A DNA stretch of 64,000 bases from Amycolatopsis sp. NBC_01480 (GCF_036227205.1 NZ_CP109442.1:992001-1056000); one strand, 5' to 3'; shown: positions 7,425-16,539, counted from the stretch's first letter. A program made the numbers and translations. The notes: generated by a model not told the origin, from the letters alone.

Positions 7425-8813
7425 TCACTCTTCGAACAGCGAGAAGAGGGTGTTCAGGCCCTCCGCCAGCAGCGGGTGCGTGAAGATCGCGTCCGCCAGG
7501 TCGGTGGCGGTGAGCTTGCCCAGCATGGCGACCTGGACCATGGTCATGATCTCGCCTCCTTCGCTGCCGAGGACCGCGAAGCCGAGGATCTCCCCGGTGT
7601 CGGCGTCGACGACGGCCTTCATGAAGCCACGCGTCTCGCCGGTTTCGAGGGCCCGGACGACCGCGTTCATCGGCAGCTTCGCCACCCGGATCTCCCGCCC
7701 CTGCGCCAGGGCCTCGCGCTCGGTGAGGCCGACGCGGCCGAGCTGCGGGTCGATGAAGACCGCGTGCGGGACGAGCCGATCACGCGTGCTTGCCTTCTCC
7801 CCCTTGAGAAGCTGGGCGCGCAGGACGCGGTAGTCGTCGTAGGAGGAGTGGGTGAACGACGCGCCGCCGGTGATGTCCCCCATCGCGTACACACCGGGGA
7901 CGGTGGTCTCCAGGTGCTCGTCGACCTCGATGAAACCGCGCTCATCGAGCCCGATGCCCGCTTCCCCGAGGGTGAGTGCCTCGGTGTTCGGGATCCGGCC
8001 GATGGCCGACAGCAGGTGTGAGCCTTCCAACTGCCGCTCACCGTCCTCGGTGCGCACGGTCAGCCGCAGGCGGCCCTCGCCGGCCGGTTCGGCCCGGACC
8101 GGCGTCGCCGAGGTCAGCACCGTGATCCCCTCGCCGCGCAGGATTCCGGCGACCGCGTCCGAGACGTCGTCGTCCTCGGCCCGCATCAGGCGCGGGCCGT
8201 GCTGGACGATGGTGACCTCACTGCCGAACCGGCGAAACATCTGGCCGAACTCCGGGGAGATGTAGCCGCCGCCGAGCACGATCAGGTGCTCCGGGACCTC
8301 GTCCAGCTCCATGATCGACGTCGAATCGAGCACCGGCACGTCGGCCGCCCCGTCGATCTCCAACGGCCTCGGCCGGGTGCCCGCGTCGATGACGATCACC
8401 GGCGCGCTCAGCTGCCGCAACCGGCCTTCGGTCAACTCGACTTCGACGGTTTTCGGCCCGGTGAAACGGGCTTCGCCGGCGATCACGTCGAGCCCGTCCA
8501 GCTCCAGCCGGCCCGCGTAACCCGCCCGGGCGCCGGTGACCATGTCCCGTTTGCGCTCCCGCACCGCCGCCAGGTCCACCGAGACCGGACCGGTGCGCAC
8601 GCCGTACTCCGCCCCGCGGCGCGCCTGGTAGGCGAGGCGGGCACTGGCGATCATCGTTTTGGTCGGGGTACAGCCGGTGTTGACGCAGACGCCGCCGAGC
8701 GGGCCGCGCTCGACCAGCGCCACCCGGCGGCCGGCCTTCGCCAGCTCGAGGGGCAGGAAGCGGCCGCCCTGGCTGGTGCCTATCACGATCACGTCGTAGT
8801 GGTCATCGGCCAT
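7425..8813 (-). CDS. FAD-dependent pyridine nucleotide-disulfide oxidoreductase
   Basis: A 462-residue class I disulfide reductase. The FAD-binding motif begins at residue 8 (VIVIGTSQGG), the redox-active pair is C43/C48 in GGVCVNTGCTPTK, the NAD(P)-binding motif is VLGGGYISPEFGQMF, and YAMGDITGG is the second FAD contact. A C-terminal HPLLAEGL supplies the His and Glu expected from the partner subunit. Architecture matches mercuric reductase, mycothione reductase and dihydrolipoamide dehydrogenase; mercuric reductase-specific N-terminal and C-terminal cysteines are absent. The first glycine motif reads GTSQGG rather than GxGxxG, which is common in the less characterised group. Physiological substrate unknown. 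Confidence 0.85.
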   Translation of the reverse strand: MADDHYDVIVIGTSQGGRFLPLELAKAGRRVALVERGPLGGVCVNTGCTPTKTMIASARLAYQARRGAEYGVRTGPVSVDLAAVRERKRDMVTGARAGYAGRLELDGLDVIAGEARFTGPKTVEVELTEGRLRQLSAPVIVIDAGTRPRPLEIDGAADVPVLDSTSIMELDEVPEHLIVLGGGYISPEFGQMFRRFGSEVTIVQHGPRLMRAEDDDVSDAVAGILRGEGITVLTSATPVRAEPAGEGRLRLTVRTEDGERQLEGSHLLSAIGRIPNTEALTLGEAGIGLDERGFIEVDEHLETTVPGVYAMGDITGGASFTHSSYDDYRVLRAQLLKGEKASTRDRLVPHAVFIDPQLGRVGLTEREALAQGREIRVAKLPMNAVVRALETGETRGFMKAVVDADTGEILGFAVLGSEGGEIMTMVQVAMLGKLTATDLADAIFTHPLLAEGLNTLFSLFEE

Positions 8814-8871
8814 GGTGCCAGCTCCCGTGGGTGCGAACTCTCCTGGCGCGAACTGTACTGCGGGCGGGCGG

Positions 8872-9044
8872 CTACCGGGCCGCGCTGAACGCGTCGGCCA
8901 CCCCGGTTTTCAGGTCCGCGACGCCGGGCTGGTGGCCCACATGCTCAGGTAGCCCAGGTCCGCGCCGTCGTGTGTCCACAATGGCCCGCACGGGCTCTGG
9001 TACTCGCTCACGCCGAGACCGTCGGAGACCGTGATGCCGTTTGT
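8872..9044 (-). pseudogene. Remnant of a serine hydrolase (beta-lactamase/DD-carboxypeptidase family)
   Basis: A fragment resembling the C-terminal third of a secreted class C beta-lactamase-type serine hydrolase. One frame reads TNGITVSDGLGVSEYQSPCG followed by PLWTHDGADLGYLSMWATS, matching the usual LGvxxxxtPCG...GHdGxxpGY block. It is bounded by in-frame stops on both sides; the natural end (DLKTGVADAFSAAR, stop) continues in another frame. No N-terminal SxxK region exists. The gene is dead. Confidence 0.6.
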
Positions 9045-9112
9045 TCACCACGCCGGGCAGCCCGGCGTCTCCGCAAAGGGAAGGGCAGGCCAATGAACTC
9101 TCGATGAAACGC

Positions 9113-9640
9113 CTAGCGCCCCGCCACCACCGCCGTCCGCAGCTGCGGCGAACGGCGGATCTGGTCCTCGCTGTAGCGCTCGGCCACCCACTGCTTGCGG
9201 GAGAACAACACCGTCTGGTCGTTGTGGTGCGGCGAGGTCGGATCGGCGGACTCCGAGTACGTGAGCAGCGTCGACGTGCGCGGGCCGGCGGCGGTCAGCT
9301 CGGTCGCCATCACGAAGCTCGAACCGAACGTCACCGGTGCGAAACGGCCGTCGGCGCCGAGCGGGTCGGCCCGGCCGACGACGTTGTAACAGCCCTCCGC
9401 GCCGGTGCAGCCGGGCACCGGGACCGCCGGCCCGCCGACCGTGGTCTGCTGGGCGGCGGAAAGCGGCGCGTCGAGCGGGACGTCGAGGTCCGCCATCCCC
9501 TGCACCGCCTCGGCGAGGGCCTGCCGGACGCCGGCGCTGTCCGAGTTAAGGGTGCTGGGCGTCGTCGCCGGGTGCTTCGGGTCGAACGGCACGCGCCACA
9601 GGTCGGGCGCACGGTTCGCGCCGACCCGCCACAACCGTCA
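9113..9640 (-). pseudogene. C-terminal fragment of a penicillin acylase-type Ntn-hydrolase
   Basis: About 175 codons resembling the end of the beta subunit of penicillin/homoserine-lactone acylases: DLWRVPFDPKHPATTPSTL, an Asn/Gly-rich middle, FGSSFVMATEL, LLTYSESADPTSPHHNDQT and LFSRKQWV. Complete enzymes are about 750-800 residues and begin with a signal peptide and a spacer before the catalytic Ser; none of that is present upstream. The ORF has no credible start, so it is a remnant. It lies beside another dead gene, which suggests a deletion junction here. Confidence 0.7.
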
Positions 9641-9770
9641 GCACCATCGAACCGAAACGCCGCATGCCCGTCCCCCGCTTGCCCGGCCAGACCCGTCGAA
9701 GCGAGTTTAGCGAGATCTCGCCGGCGGGAACGGCTTTCTGCCGCCACGGGCCGGGATGTGCGAAACTGGC

Positions 9771-9782
9771 GGAATCGGTTCC
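9771..9782. promoter_or_regulatory. LacI-type operator upstream of the LacI gene
   Basis: GGAATCGGTTCC, a near-palindrome with the central CG and AAxCGGTT half sites usual for LacI/GalR operators. The identical 12-mer occurs at 10884-10895 before the GntP gene, which supports autoregulation plus control of the transporter. Confidence 0.7.
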
Positions 9783-9802
9783 GGTCGGCAGGGGGTCAGC
9801 AC

Positions 9803-10783
9803 ATGCGGCGTGTGTCGCTCGCGGATGTCGCGAAGGCAGCGGGGGTGGCCAAAGCGACCGCGTCGCGCGCGTTGTCGGCCGAGCAGCACGACGTCGGCGC
9901 GGCGACGCGGGCGAGGATCCAGGAGGTCGCCGCGGACCTGGGCTACCGGCCGAACCGGGCCGCCCAGAGCCTGCGCACCGGGCGGCGGCAATTGCTCGGC
10001 GCCGTCGTTCCGACCGGCGTCCACGGCTGGGAGCCGATCCTGCGCGGCGCGGCCGAACAGGCCCGGAAACGGGGCTATCACTTAATTCTGCACACCGTCG
10101 GACCCGATTTCGACGGCCGGCGGCTGGCTGAGGACCTGACCGGGCTCACCATCGACGGGGTGCTCCTGATCGGCCTGGAGCGCTCCGTACCCACCCCCTC
10201 GCACGAGGACGGCCACCCCCTGCCCGCCGTCCTGGTCGACGAAGAGCTGACCCACGCCGACGGCACCATCGTGCGCACCGCGTTGTGGACCGCCGGCCGC
10301 ACCGCCGCCCGCCGGTTGCTGGACGAAGGCCGGACGTCGCTGGCCGTGCTGGTCCCGCCCGTGCGCACGGCGAGCACCACGGCGCTGGCGCAGGGATTCC
10401 GCGACACCTGCGCGGAGGCCGGCCACCCGGTCCCGGACGCCCGGGTGCTGAGCCTCGATCCGGCGGAAACCGTTGACCTGCGGTCGTTCCTGCGTCCCGT
10501 CGACGGCCTGTTCGCCGGCACGGGGCCGCTGGCCGTGACCGCGTTGCGGGCGTTGCGCCGGATGAAGGCCTCCGTCCCGCGAGACGTGTCGGTGATCGCT
10601 TACGGCGACGGTGACCTGCTTCGCCACGCCGAGCCCCCGGTCACGGTCTTGCGGCTGCCCCACGAACTCCTCGGCGCCCGGGCGGTCGACGTGCTCGTCG
10701 ACACGATCGAGCAGGTCATCGCGCCGCCGGTGATGGTCGAGCTGGCCGCCGAGCTGGTCGTACGGGGCTCGACCGCGCCGTAA
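9803..10783 (+). CDS. LacI/GalR-family repressor (likely gluconate-responsive)
   Basis: A 326-residue regulator. The LacI helix-turn-helix and hinge are clear (SLADVAKAAGVAKATASRAL at residues 5-24, then YRPNRAAQSLRTG), followed by a periplasmic-binding-protein-like sensor domain ending near 320. Start ATG has GGGGG about 8 nt upstream. The next gene encodes a GntP-family gluconate transporter, so gluconate or a related sugar acid is the probable effector. Matching operators lie ahead of both genes. Confidence 0.88.
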   Translation: MRRVSLADVAKAAGVAKATASRALSAEQHDVGAATRARIQEVAADLGYRPNRAAQSLRTGRRQLLGAVVPTGVHGWEPILRGAAEQARKRGYHLILHTVGPDFDGRRLAEDLTGLTIDGVLLIGLERSVPTPSHEDGHPLPAVLVDEELTHADGTIVRTALWTAGRTAARRLLDEGRTSLAVLVPPVRTASTTALAQGFRDTCAEAGHPVPDARVLSLDPAETVDLRSFLRPVDGLFAGTGPLAVTALRALRRMKASVPRDVSVIAYGDGDLLRHAEPPVTVLRLPHELLGARAVDVLVDTIEQVIAPPVMVELAAELVVRGSTAP

Positions 10784-10787
10784 CCCC

Positions 10788-10826
10788 GCCTGATCGCGGC
10801 CGGGAGCGCAGCCTGATCGCGGCCGG
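10788..10826. repeat. Short direct repeat between LacI and GntP genes
   Basis: GCCTGATCGCGGCCGG occurs at 10788-10803 and again at 10811-10826. GGCCGG-atc-CCGGCC overlapping the second copy can form a small hairpin. It may end the lacI transcript or be a simple duplication. Confidence 0.4.
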
Positions 10827-10871
10827 ATCCCGGCCGGGCTTGACCGCGTCCGGCTCGGGGTGCCAGACTCC

Positions 10872-10895
10872 GGAACCGGTTCCGGAATCGGTTCC
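10872..10895. promoter_or_regulatory. Tandem LacI-type operators before the GntP gene
   Basis: GGAACCGGTTCC (10872-10883, perfect palindrome) is followed directly by GGAATCGGTTCC (10884-10895). The second is identical to the site before the repressor gene. They sit about 60 bp before the chosen TTG start, where they could overlap the promoter. Confidence 0.75.
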
Positions 10896-10956
10896 AGTGG
10901 GCGGCGCCGCTCTCCTCTCCGACAGCCGCCGTGGTCAAGAAGCGGAGGCTTTCGCG

Positions 10957-12399
10957 TTGGGCGAGCACACGTGGTTCCTGTTGGTGCTCCTGGTGGCGGC
11001 CATCGGGCTGCTGGTGACGTTGATCAACTCGCGGTTGCGGCTGCACCCCTTCGTCGCGCTGCTGGTGGTGTCGCTGGTCGCGGGCCTGGCCGCCGGGGAG
11101 CCCGCGGGCTCGGTCGCCAAGTCGATGGAGACCGGGGCGGGCGACATCCTCGGCAACGTCGGCGTCACGCTGGCGCTGGGCACGATGCTCGGCCGCCTCC
11201 TCGCCGATTCCGGGGCCACGGACCGGATCGCGGCCACGGTGGTGGCCCGGTCGACGCCGCGGACGCTGCCGTGGCTGATGACGCTGGCCGCGTTCATCAT
11301 CGGGATCCCGATGTTCTTCGAGGTCGGCCTGATCGTGCTGCTGCCGCTCGTGTTCAGCGTCGCCGAGCGGCTCCGGCTGAGCGGCGCGGCCAAGACCTCG
11401 TCCTACACCCTGCTCGCGACGCCGACCATCGCCGCGCTGGCCACCCTGCACGGCATGGTGCCGCCGCATCCCGGCCCGCTGATCGCGGTGTCCGGGCTGC
11501 ACGCCGACCTGGGCAAGACCATCCTGGTCGGCCTGGTCTGCGCCGTGCCGACGGTGATCCTCGCCGGTCCCGTCTTCGGCCGCTGGCTCTCGGCCCGGCT
11601 GAGCATCGAGCCGGACCGGGCCCTGGTGGACCAGTTCACCCACCGCGGCGCCCTCGAGGAGCGCGACGGCGGACGCGACCTGGCCGGGGCCGGCGTGCCC
11701 GCGCGGGAAGCCGGCACCGGCACCCGCCGCCGGGCGGTGCCGACGCGGACCGCGGTCGTGGCCATCCTGGTGCCGGTCGCCCTGATGCTCCTGCGGACGC
11801 TGGCCGAGATCGTCCTGCCGAACGGCAACGGGGTCCGCTCCGCCGCGGTGCTGCTCGGCGAGCCCGTCATCGCCATGCTGGCCGGTTTCCTGTTCGCGCT
11901 GTTCGCCCTCGCCCTGCTGCGCGGCCGCGACGGCGAGTCCGTCCGGCGGTCCCTCGCGGACAGCCTGAAGCCGGTCGTCGGCATCCTGCTCATCATCGGC
12001 GGCGGCGGCGCGTTCAACGAGGTGCTGCAGGACTCGGGCATCAGCGACGCGGTCGGCTCCGCGGCCGCCGGGCTCAGCATCAGCGTGCTGGTGCTCGGCT
12101 GGCTGCTGGCGCTGATCCTGTCCGCCTCCACCGGCTCGGCGACAGTCGGGATCGTGTCCTCGACCGGCATCGTCGCGCCCCTCCTGACGGCCGGCGGCAG
12201 CTGGTACACCTCGATGGTCGTGGTCGCCATCGGCGCCGGCTCGATCGGCCTGAACTACGTCAACCACGCGGGTTTCTGGCTGGTGAAGGAATCCTTCGGC
12301 ATGTCGATGGGCCAGGCCACGAAGCTGCACACCACGGTGCAGACGCTGGTCAGCGTCCTGGGGCTGGTCATGCTCCTGGTGCTGAACCTGTTCGTCTGA
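10957..12399 (+). CDS. Gluconate:H+ symporter, GntP family
   Basis: A 480-residue transporter with about 12-14 membrane helices and GntP-family signatures (LGTMLGRLLADSGATDRIA, IGIPMFFEVGLIVLLPLVF, MVPPHPGP, GSIGLNYVNHAGFWLVKE). The family imports gluconate or related sugar acids with protons. The TTG start is preferred over an upstream in-frame codon because GCGGAGG lies 8 nt before it and because the tandem operators would otherwise fall inside the reading frame. The 3' end overlaps the convergent esterase gene by 32 bp. Regulation by the upstream LacI protein is likely. Confidence 0.88.
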   Translation: MGEHTWFLLVLLVAAIGLLVTLINSRLRLHPFVALLVVSLVAGLAAGEPAGSVAKSMETGAGDILGNVGVTLALGTMLGRLLADSGATDRIAATVVARSTPRTLPWLMTLAAFIIGIPMFFEVGLIVLLPLVFSVAERLRLSGAAKTSSYTLLATPTIAALATLHGMVPPHPGPLIAVSGLHADLGKTILVGLVCAVPTVILAGPVFGRWLSARLSIEPDRALVDQFTHRGALEERDGGRDLAGAGVPAREAGTGTRRRAVPTRTAVVAILVPVALMLLRTLAEIVLPNGNGVRSAAVLLGEPVIAMLAGFLFALFALALLRGRDGESVRRSLADSLKPVVGILLIIGGGGAFNEVLQDSGISDAVGSAAAGLSISVLVLGWLLALILSASTGSATVGIVSSTGIVAPLLTAGGSWYTSMVVVAIGAGSIGLNYVNHAGFWLVKESFGMSMGQATKLHTTVQTLVSVLGLVMLLVLNLFV

Positions 12400-13738
12400 C
12401 GTGGTTCCGCGACGCGGTGAAGAGCTCCGCCACGGGCCGTTGCGGGTCGTACGCGGGCCAGCCCGGGTCGCCGGTGCGGGCGAACGCGATCCAGGCCGCG
12501 TGCATCCGGGCGGCGAGGCCGGGCGGGACGGGATCGGGGCCGAGCAGGCCCGTTTCGCCGTGCAGCCAAGGCTTTTCGGCGAGGTCGAAGACAAACGGCA
12601 GCTCCACGGTGTGAGCCGCGCCGAGCCGTCCGTCCAAAGCCGTCGAGCGGTAGCCGAACGAGTAGAGGTGCGTGCGACCGTCCGAGATCCGCGCGTGGGC
12701 CTGCGCCAGACGCGCGGTCCCGGCCCCGAACAGGGTCTCACCCAGCGCTGCGGAAGACCCCAGCTTTCCTTGCGGCACCAGGTAAAGGTTGCCCTCCTCG
12801 GTGTTGGTGCCGAGCAGCAGACCGACGTCGGGGGCCGGGCCGGCGGCGAGACCGTCGGCGGGCTGGACCGGGAGGACCAGGCTGAACGGGCTCAGTCCGG
12901 CGAGCGGGTCCGTGGCAGTTTCGGTGCGTAGATCGAGGCCCGCCAGCGTCGGCAGGATCGCCAGGAAACGCTCGTCCGGGATCGGTGCGAACGCCTCGGC
13001 GACCGGTTCGACGCCCAGTGCGGCGGCCGCCGCGGCGGTGACGCGGCGCGCCTGCTCCGGGGTGAACGCGCCGGTGCCGTTGCCGCTCTGGACGATCGCC
13101 CGCCGGAACAACCCCTTGGCTTCCGGCGTCGCGAGCAGTGCGCCGGTGAGGGTGGCGCCCGCGGACTGGCCGAAGACGGTGACGTTGCCCGGGTCGCCGC
13201 CGAAGACCGCGATGGTGTCCCGCACCCAGCCGAGTGCGGCGAGCACGTCGAGCAGCCCACGGTTGGGCGGGGCACCGTCCAGGTCGAGGAATCCGGGGAT
13301 GCCGACGCGGTAGTTCACCGTCACAAGAACAACGCCGTCGCGGGCGAACGCGCTGCCGTCGTAGAGCGCGGCGCGGGCCGAGCCGGTGACAAAACCGCCG
13401 CCGTGCACGAAAACCATGACGGGACGCCGGTTTCCGTCGGCGGCGGGCGTGCGGACGTCGACGGTCAGGTACTCCTCACCCCGCACCCAGCCGGGCCCGA
13501 AATACGGGGTCATGTCGAGCCGGCCGAAATCGCGGACCGGCTGGGGCGCCGTCGGCGAAGGCGCCGTGCCATCTCGGTCACCGGACCAGCCCGGGTGCGG
13601 CGCGGGCGGGGCGAACCGGCCGGCGCCGACCCGGGCCGCCGCGTACGGGATGGCGCGGTAGAACTCGCCGGACTCGTCACGTCCGCCGCGCACGGTGCCC
13701 GCCGGGGTCTCGACGATCGGATTTGCTTGCTGGGACAC
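12368..13738 (-). CDS. Type B carboxylesterase
   Basis: A 456-residue alpha/beta hydrolase of the carboxylesterase/cholinesterase-like family. Oxyanion-hole motif HGGGF lies near residue 115, the nucleophile is S192 in VFGQSAGA, and EEGN (near 319) and AAHTVELPF (near 380) fit the acid and histidine regions. The nucleophile elbow is GQSAG rather than the more usual GESAG. No signal peptide, so cytoplasmic. It follows the MBL-fold gene with an 18-bp gap on the same strand and is probably in its operon. Start is GTG with GGAAAGGA upstream. Confidence 0.85.
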   Translation of the reverse strand: MSQQANPIVETPAGTVRGGRDESGEFYRAIPYAAARVGAGRFAPPAPHPGWSGDRDGTAPSPTAPQPVRDFGRLDMTPYFGPGWVRGEEYLTVDVRTPAADGNRRPVMVFVHGGGFVTGSARAALYDGSAFARDGVVLVTVNYRVGIPGFLDLDGAPPNRGLLDVLAALGWVRDTIAVFGGDPGNVTVFGQSAGATLTGALLATPEAKGLFRRAIVQSGNGTGAFTPEQARRVTAAAAAALGVEPVAEAFAPIPDERFLAILPTLAGLDLRTETATDPLAGLSPFSLVLPVQPADGLAAGPAPDVGLLLGTNTEEGNLYLVPQGKLGSSAALGETLFGAGTARLAQAHARISDGRTHLYSFGYRSTALDGRLGAAHTVELPFVFDLAEKPWLHGETGLLGPDPVPPGLAARMHAAWIAFARTGDPGWPAYDPQRPVAELFTASRNHVRRTGSAPGA

Positions 13739-13756
13739 GAAAATCCTTTCCAGGAA

Positions 13757-14662
13757 TCAAGCGATGCGGGAGAAGCCCGCCCACTCCTTGACGACGAACT
13801 TCGACCCGTCCCGCTCGACCTGCGCGGCTCCCTGTCCACCGAAGTGCGCGGGGAAAACAAGCGCGCCATTCTCGGCGGCCTGGCCCAGCAGCTTGTGCCG
13901 CGTGGCCCGTGCCTCGGCCGGGTCCTCGCAGAAGCAGGAATTGGTCTCCGGCGCCACGATCTGCAACGGGCTGTGCACCAGATCCCCGACGAACAGGGCC
14001 CGGTCGCCGCCGGATTCCAGCGTGAGCACCGACGAGCCGGGGGTGTGGCCGGGCGCCAGGTCGAGGCGCAGGTTCTTGTCGATCCGGTACGACCCGTCCC
14101 ACCGGTGCGCCAGCCCCGCCTGGTGGACCGGCGTCACGCTGTCCTCGAAGACGTTCTGGTTGCCGCGGCCGAACACCGTCTCGTACTCGTTGGCCGGGTC
14201 CCAGAACTCGAAGTCCTGGCGGGTCATCAGGTACGTCGCGTTCGGGAAGGTCGGCACCCAGGCGCGGCCGTCGAGCCGGGTGTTCCAGCCGACGTGGTCG
14301 ATGTGCAGGTGGGTGTTGACCACCACGTCGACGTCCTCGGGCCGGACCCCGGCGGCGGCGAGATTGTCCAGGTAGGCGGTGTCGCGGCGGCTCCACACCG
14401 GCGCGTAAGGCCGTTCCTTGTGGTTGCCGACGCCGGTGTCGACGAGGATCGTGCGGCCCTCGCTGCGCAGCAGCCAGGACTGGATCGCCGACTGGCACTC
14501 GCCGGTCTCCGGGTTCCAGAAGTCCGGCGCCAGCAGGCCGCGGTGCTCGTCGGCCGCGCCTTCGGGGTGATCCGGGAAGAACTGGCCCGGGGTCATTTCG
14601 ACCGAGCCGTAGAACTCCTTGATCCGGGTGACCGTGACGTCTCCCAGGGTGAGCTGCTCCAT
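13757..14662 (-). CDS. MBL-fold metallohydrolase (lactonase-like)
   Basis: A 301-residue metallo-beta-lactamase-fold hydrolase. The zinc motif THLHIDH has H118, H120, D122 and H123; later ligands fit GHTPGSS and LFVGDLVH, and the final His is in FPAHFG. Relatives include quorum-quenching lactonases and organophosphate-hydrolase-like enzymes, but the substrate is open. ATG is chosen because upstream codons would run through the divergent XRE promoter and gene. It leads the operon with the esterase downstream; together they suggest ester/lactone hydrolysis under control of the divergent XRE protein. Confidence 0.85.
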   Translation of the reverse strand: MEQLTLGDVTVTRIKEFYGSVEMTPGQFFPDHPEGAADEHRGLLAPDFWNPETGECQSAIQSWLLRSEGRTILVDTGVGNHKERPYAPVWSRRDTAYLDNLAAAGVRPEDVDVVVNTHLHIDHVGWNTRLDGRAWVPTFPNATYLMTRQDFEFWDPANEYETVFGRGNQNVFEDSVTPVHQAGLAHRWDGSYRIDKNLRLDLAPGHTPGSSVLTLESGGDRALFVGDLVHSPLQIVAPETNSCFCEDPAEARATRHKLLGQAAENGALVFPAHFGGQGAAQVERDGSKFVVKEWAGFSRIA

Positions 14663-14791
14663 GTGGTCCCGTCCTCGGTTTCGGTGGCTGAGACCGAGCC
14701 TGGACGCCGGCGGCGGGCACGAGCCACTCCCGCGTTGTCCTACCCCGCGGAGGGTGTGGCTGGGCCCGGCGGTGCCGCGGATACTGGGGGA

Positions 14792-15736
14792 ATGGACGGA
14801 CCTGGACCGCTCGGCGACTTCCTGCAAGCCCGGCGGGCGCGGCTGCGGCCCGAGGACGTCGGGCTGCGTGACCTCGGCCCGCGCCGGCGCGTCAGCGGGC
14901 TGCGTCGCGAAGAACTGGCGCAGCTGGCGGGGGTCAGCGTCTCGTACTACACGCGGCTGGAGCAGGGCCTGTCCCGCGGCGCCTCGGCCGAGGTGCTCGA
15001 CGCGATCGCCCGCGCCCTGCGGCTCGACGGCCACGAGCGCGACCACCTCGACCGGCTCGCCGGCGCCTCCCGCCACATGCCCCGGGTCCGCCGTCCCCGC
15101 CCGGAAAAGCTCGCCGACGAGACGCGGGACCTCCTGCGCGCCGTCGACGGCGTCCCGGCGCTGGTGCTCGGCCGGCGCACGGACGTGCTGGCCTGGAACG
15201 CCCTCGGCCACGCGCTGCTGGCCGGCCACCTGGACTTCGCCGGCCCGGAAACCCCGGCCCAGCGCCCGAACATGAGCCGGCTGGTCTTCCTCGACCCACA
15301 TTGCCGCGAGCTGTACACCGACTGGAAACGCAAGGCCCGCGCCGTCGTCGGCAACCTGCGCATCGCCGTCGGCAAGCACCCGGACGACCCGCTGCTCGCG
15401 GAGCTGATCGGCGAGCTGACCATGAAAAGCCCGGAGTTCGTCGCCCTGTGGGCCGACCACCGCGTCCTCCCCTGCGACGCCGCGTCCTACGAACTGCACC
15501 ATCCCGCCGTCGGCATGGTGACGGTGACCCAGCAGACGCTGGCGGTCGCCCGTTCACCGGAACAATCGTTGATCGTGTGCACGACGCCTGCTGGGTCTGC
15601 TTCGGAGGAAGCGCTCGCATTGCTCCGGTCGGCTCGAGTGGCGTCCGCGGACCATCTGGCAGGCAAGGAAATCAGGCCGGCACCTCCGGCTTCGGCGGCG
15701 CATCCGACACCCGGTCGAAGCCCGCTTTCCGGTTGA
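14792..15736 (+). CDS. XRE-family regulator with MmyB-like ligand-binding domain
   Basis: A 314-residue regulator. Residues 8-85 form an XRE helix-turn-helix (LRREELAQLAGVSVSYYTRL, then LEQGLSRGAS), and residues 105-270 match the MmyB-like domain (VLGRRTDVLAWNALGHALL, LVFLDPHCRELY, DWKRKARAVVGNLR) that binds fatty-acid-like ligands in known cases. It is divergent from the MBL/esterase operon, its probable target. The ATG lies 6 nt after GATACT with no Shine-Dalgarno, a leaderless arrangement. The last 65 bp overlap the convergent SDR gene. A paralog is encoded at 62528-63352. Confidence 0.88.
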   Translation: MDGPGPLGDFLQARRARLRPEDVGLRDLGPRRRVSGLRREELAQLAGVSVSYYTRLEQGLSRGASAEVLDAIARALRLDGHERDHLDRLAGASRHMPRVRRPRPEKLADETRDLLRAVDGVPALVLGRRTDVLAWNALGHALLAGHLDFAGPETPAQRPNMSRLVFLDPHCRELYTDWKRKARAVVGNLRIAVGKHPDDPLLAELIGELTMKSPEFVALWADHRVLPCDAASYELHHPAVGMVTVTQQTLAVARSPEQSLIVCTTPAGSASEEALALLRSARVASADHLAGKEIRPAPPASAAHPTPGRSPLSG

Positions 15737-16502
15737 TCCCGGCGGTGATCGTGACCACGCGGCGGCGGGGCAGGAACCGGGCGCCCCAGGTTTTCCACCG
15801 GTTGCTCGCCCGGCCGGGGTAGGAGGCGTGCTTGCCGCGCGCGAAGTCGTCAAGGGTTTCCGCGGCGACTGCCTCGGGGGTGTCGGTGGCGCGGGGGTCC
15901 ATGGTGGCGGTGGTGCCGTCGAAGAAGCCGGTGGCGACCGGGCCGGGATGCGCGGCCATCACCCGGATTCCCGACCCGTTCAGCTCTTCCGCGAGGGCTT
16001 CGCTGAACGACAGGACAAACGCCTTCGTCGCCGCGTAGCCGGCCTGGTACGGCATGGGCTGGAAGGCGGCCGACGAGGCGACGTTGATGATCCCGCCGCG
16101 CCCGCGGCCCCGCATTTCCTGGCCGAGCAGGTGGGTGAGCCCGAGCAGACCGCTGATGTTGACGTCCACGGAAAGCGCCTGCTGCTCGAACGGCCGGTCG
16201 AGAAACGGCCCCACCGAGCCAAGACCGGCGTTGTTGAGCAGCAGGTCGACATCGATGTCCCGCGCGCGCAGTTCCGCGGCGACGTGCGACGGGCCCGTCC
16301 GGTCACCGAGATCGGCGGCGATCACCTCCACCCGCACGCCGTGTGCTTCGCGGATCCGAGTCGCCAGGCGCTCGAGGGCGTCGGCCGACCGGGCGACGAG
16401 CACGAGGTTCGCGCCGCGGCGCGCGAGTTCGAGGGCATAGGCCGTGCCGATCCCCTTCGACGCGCCGGTGACCAGCGCCGTGATTCCGCTGTACTCGGTC
16501 AC
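15672..16502 (-). CDS. Short-chain dehydrogenase/reductase
   Basis: A 276-residue classical SDR. Cofactor motif TGASKGIG is at residues 13-20, NNAG at about 91-94, and the catalytic YAATK near residue 157 is intact. The arrangement (VARSADALERLA, long C-terminal tail ending in a basic KTWGARFLPRRR stretch) resembles the SDR group with 17-beta-hydroxysteroid/acyl substrates, without proof of substrate. GTG start. The divergent MarR gene and its two operators (16540-16588) probably control it. Confidence 0.85.
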   Translation of the reverse strand: MTEYSGITALVTGASKGIGTAYALELARRGANLVLVARSADALERLATRIREAHGVRVEVIAADLGDRTGPSHVAAELRARDIDVDLLLNNAGLGSVGPFLDRPFEQQALSVDVNISGLLGLTHLLGQEMRGRGRGGIINVASSAAFQPMPYQAGYAATKAFVLSFSEALAEELNGSGIRVMAAHPGPVATGFFDGTTATMDPRATDTPEAVAAETLDDFARGKHASYPGRASNRWKTWGARFLPRRRVVTITAGINRKAGFDRVSDAPPKPEVPA

Positions 16503-16539
16503 TTTTCCCCATCTCTCGGGCGTCGAGGCCGGTCAAGTA

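Noticed and set aside
13403..15736. Long rightward frame extending the XRE regulator upstream
   Set aside because: The extension is antisense to the esterase and MBL genes; the leaderless ATG at 14792 and domain start agree.
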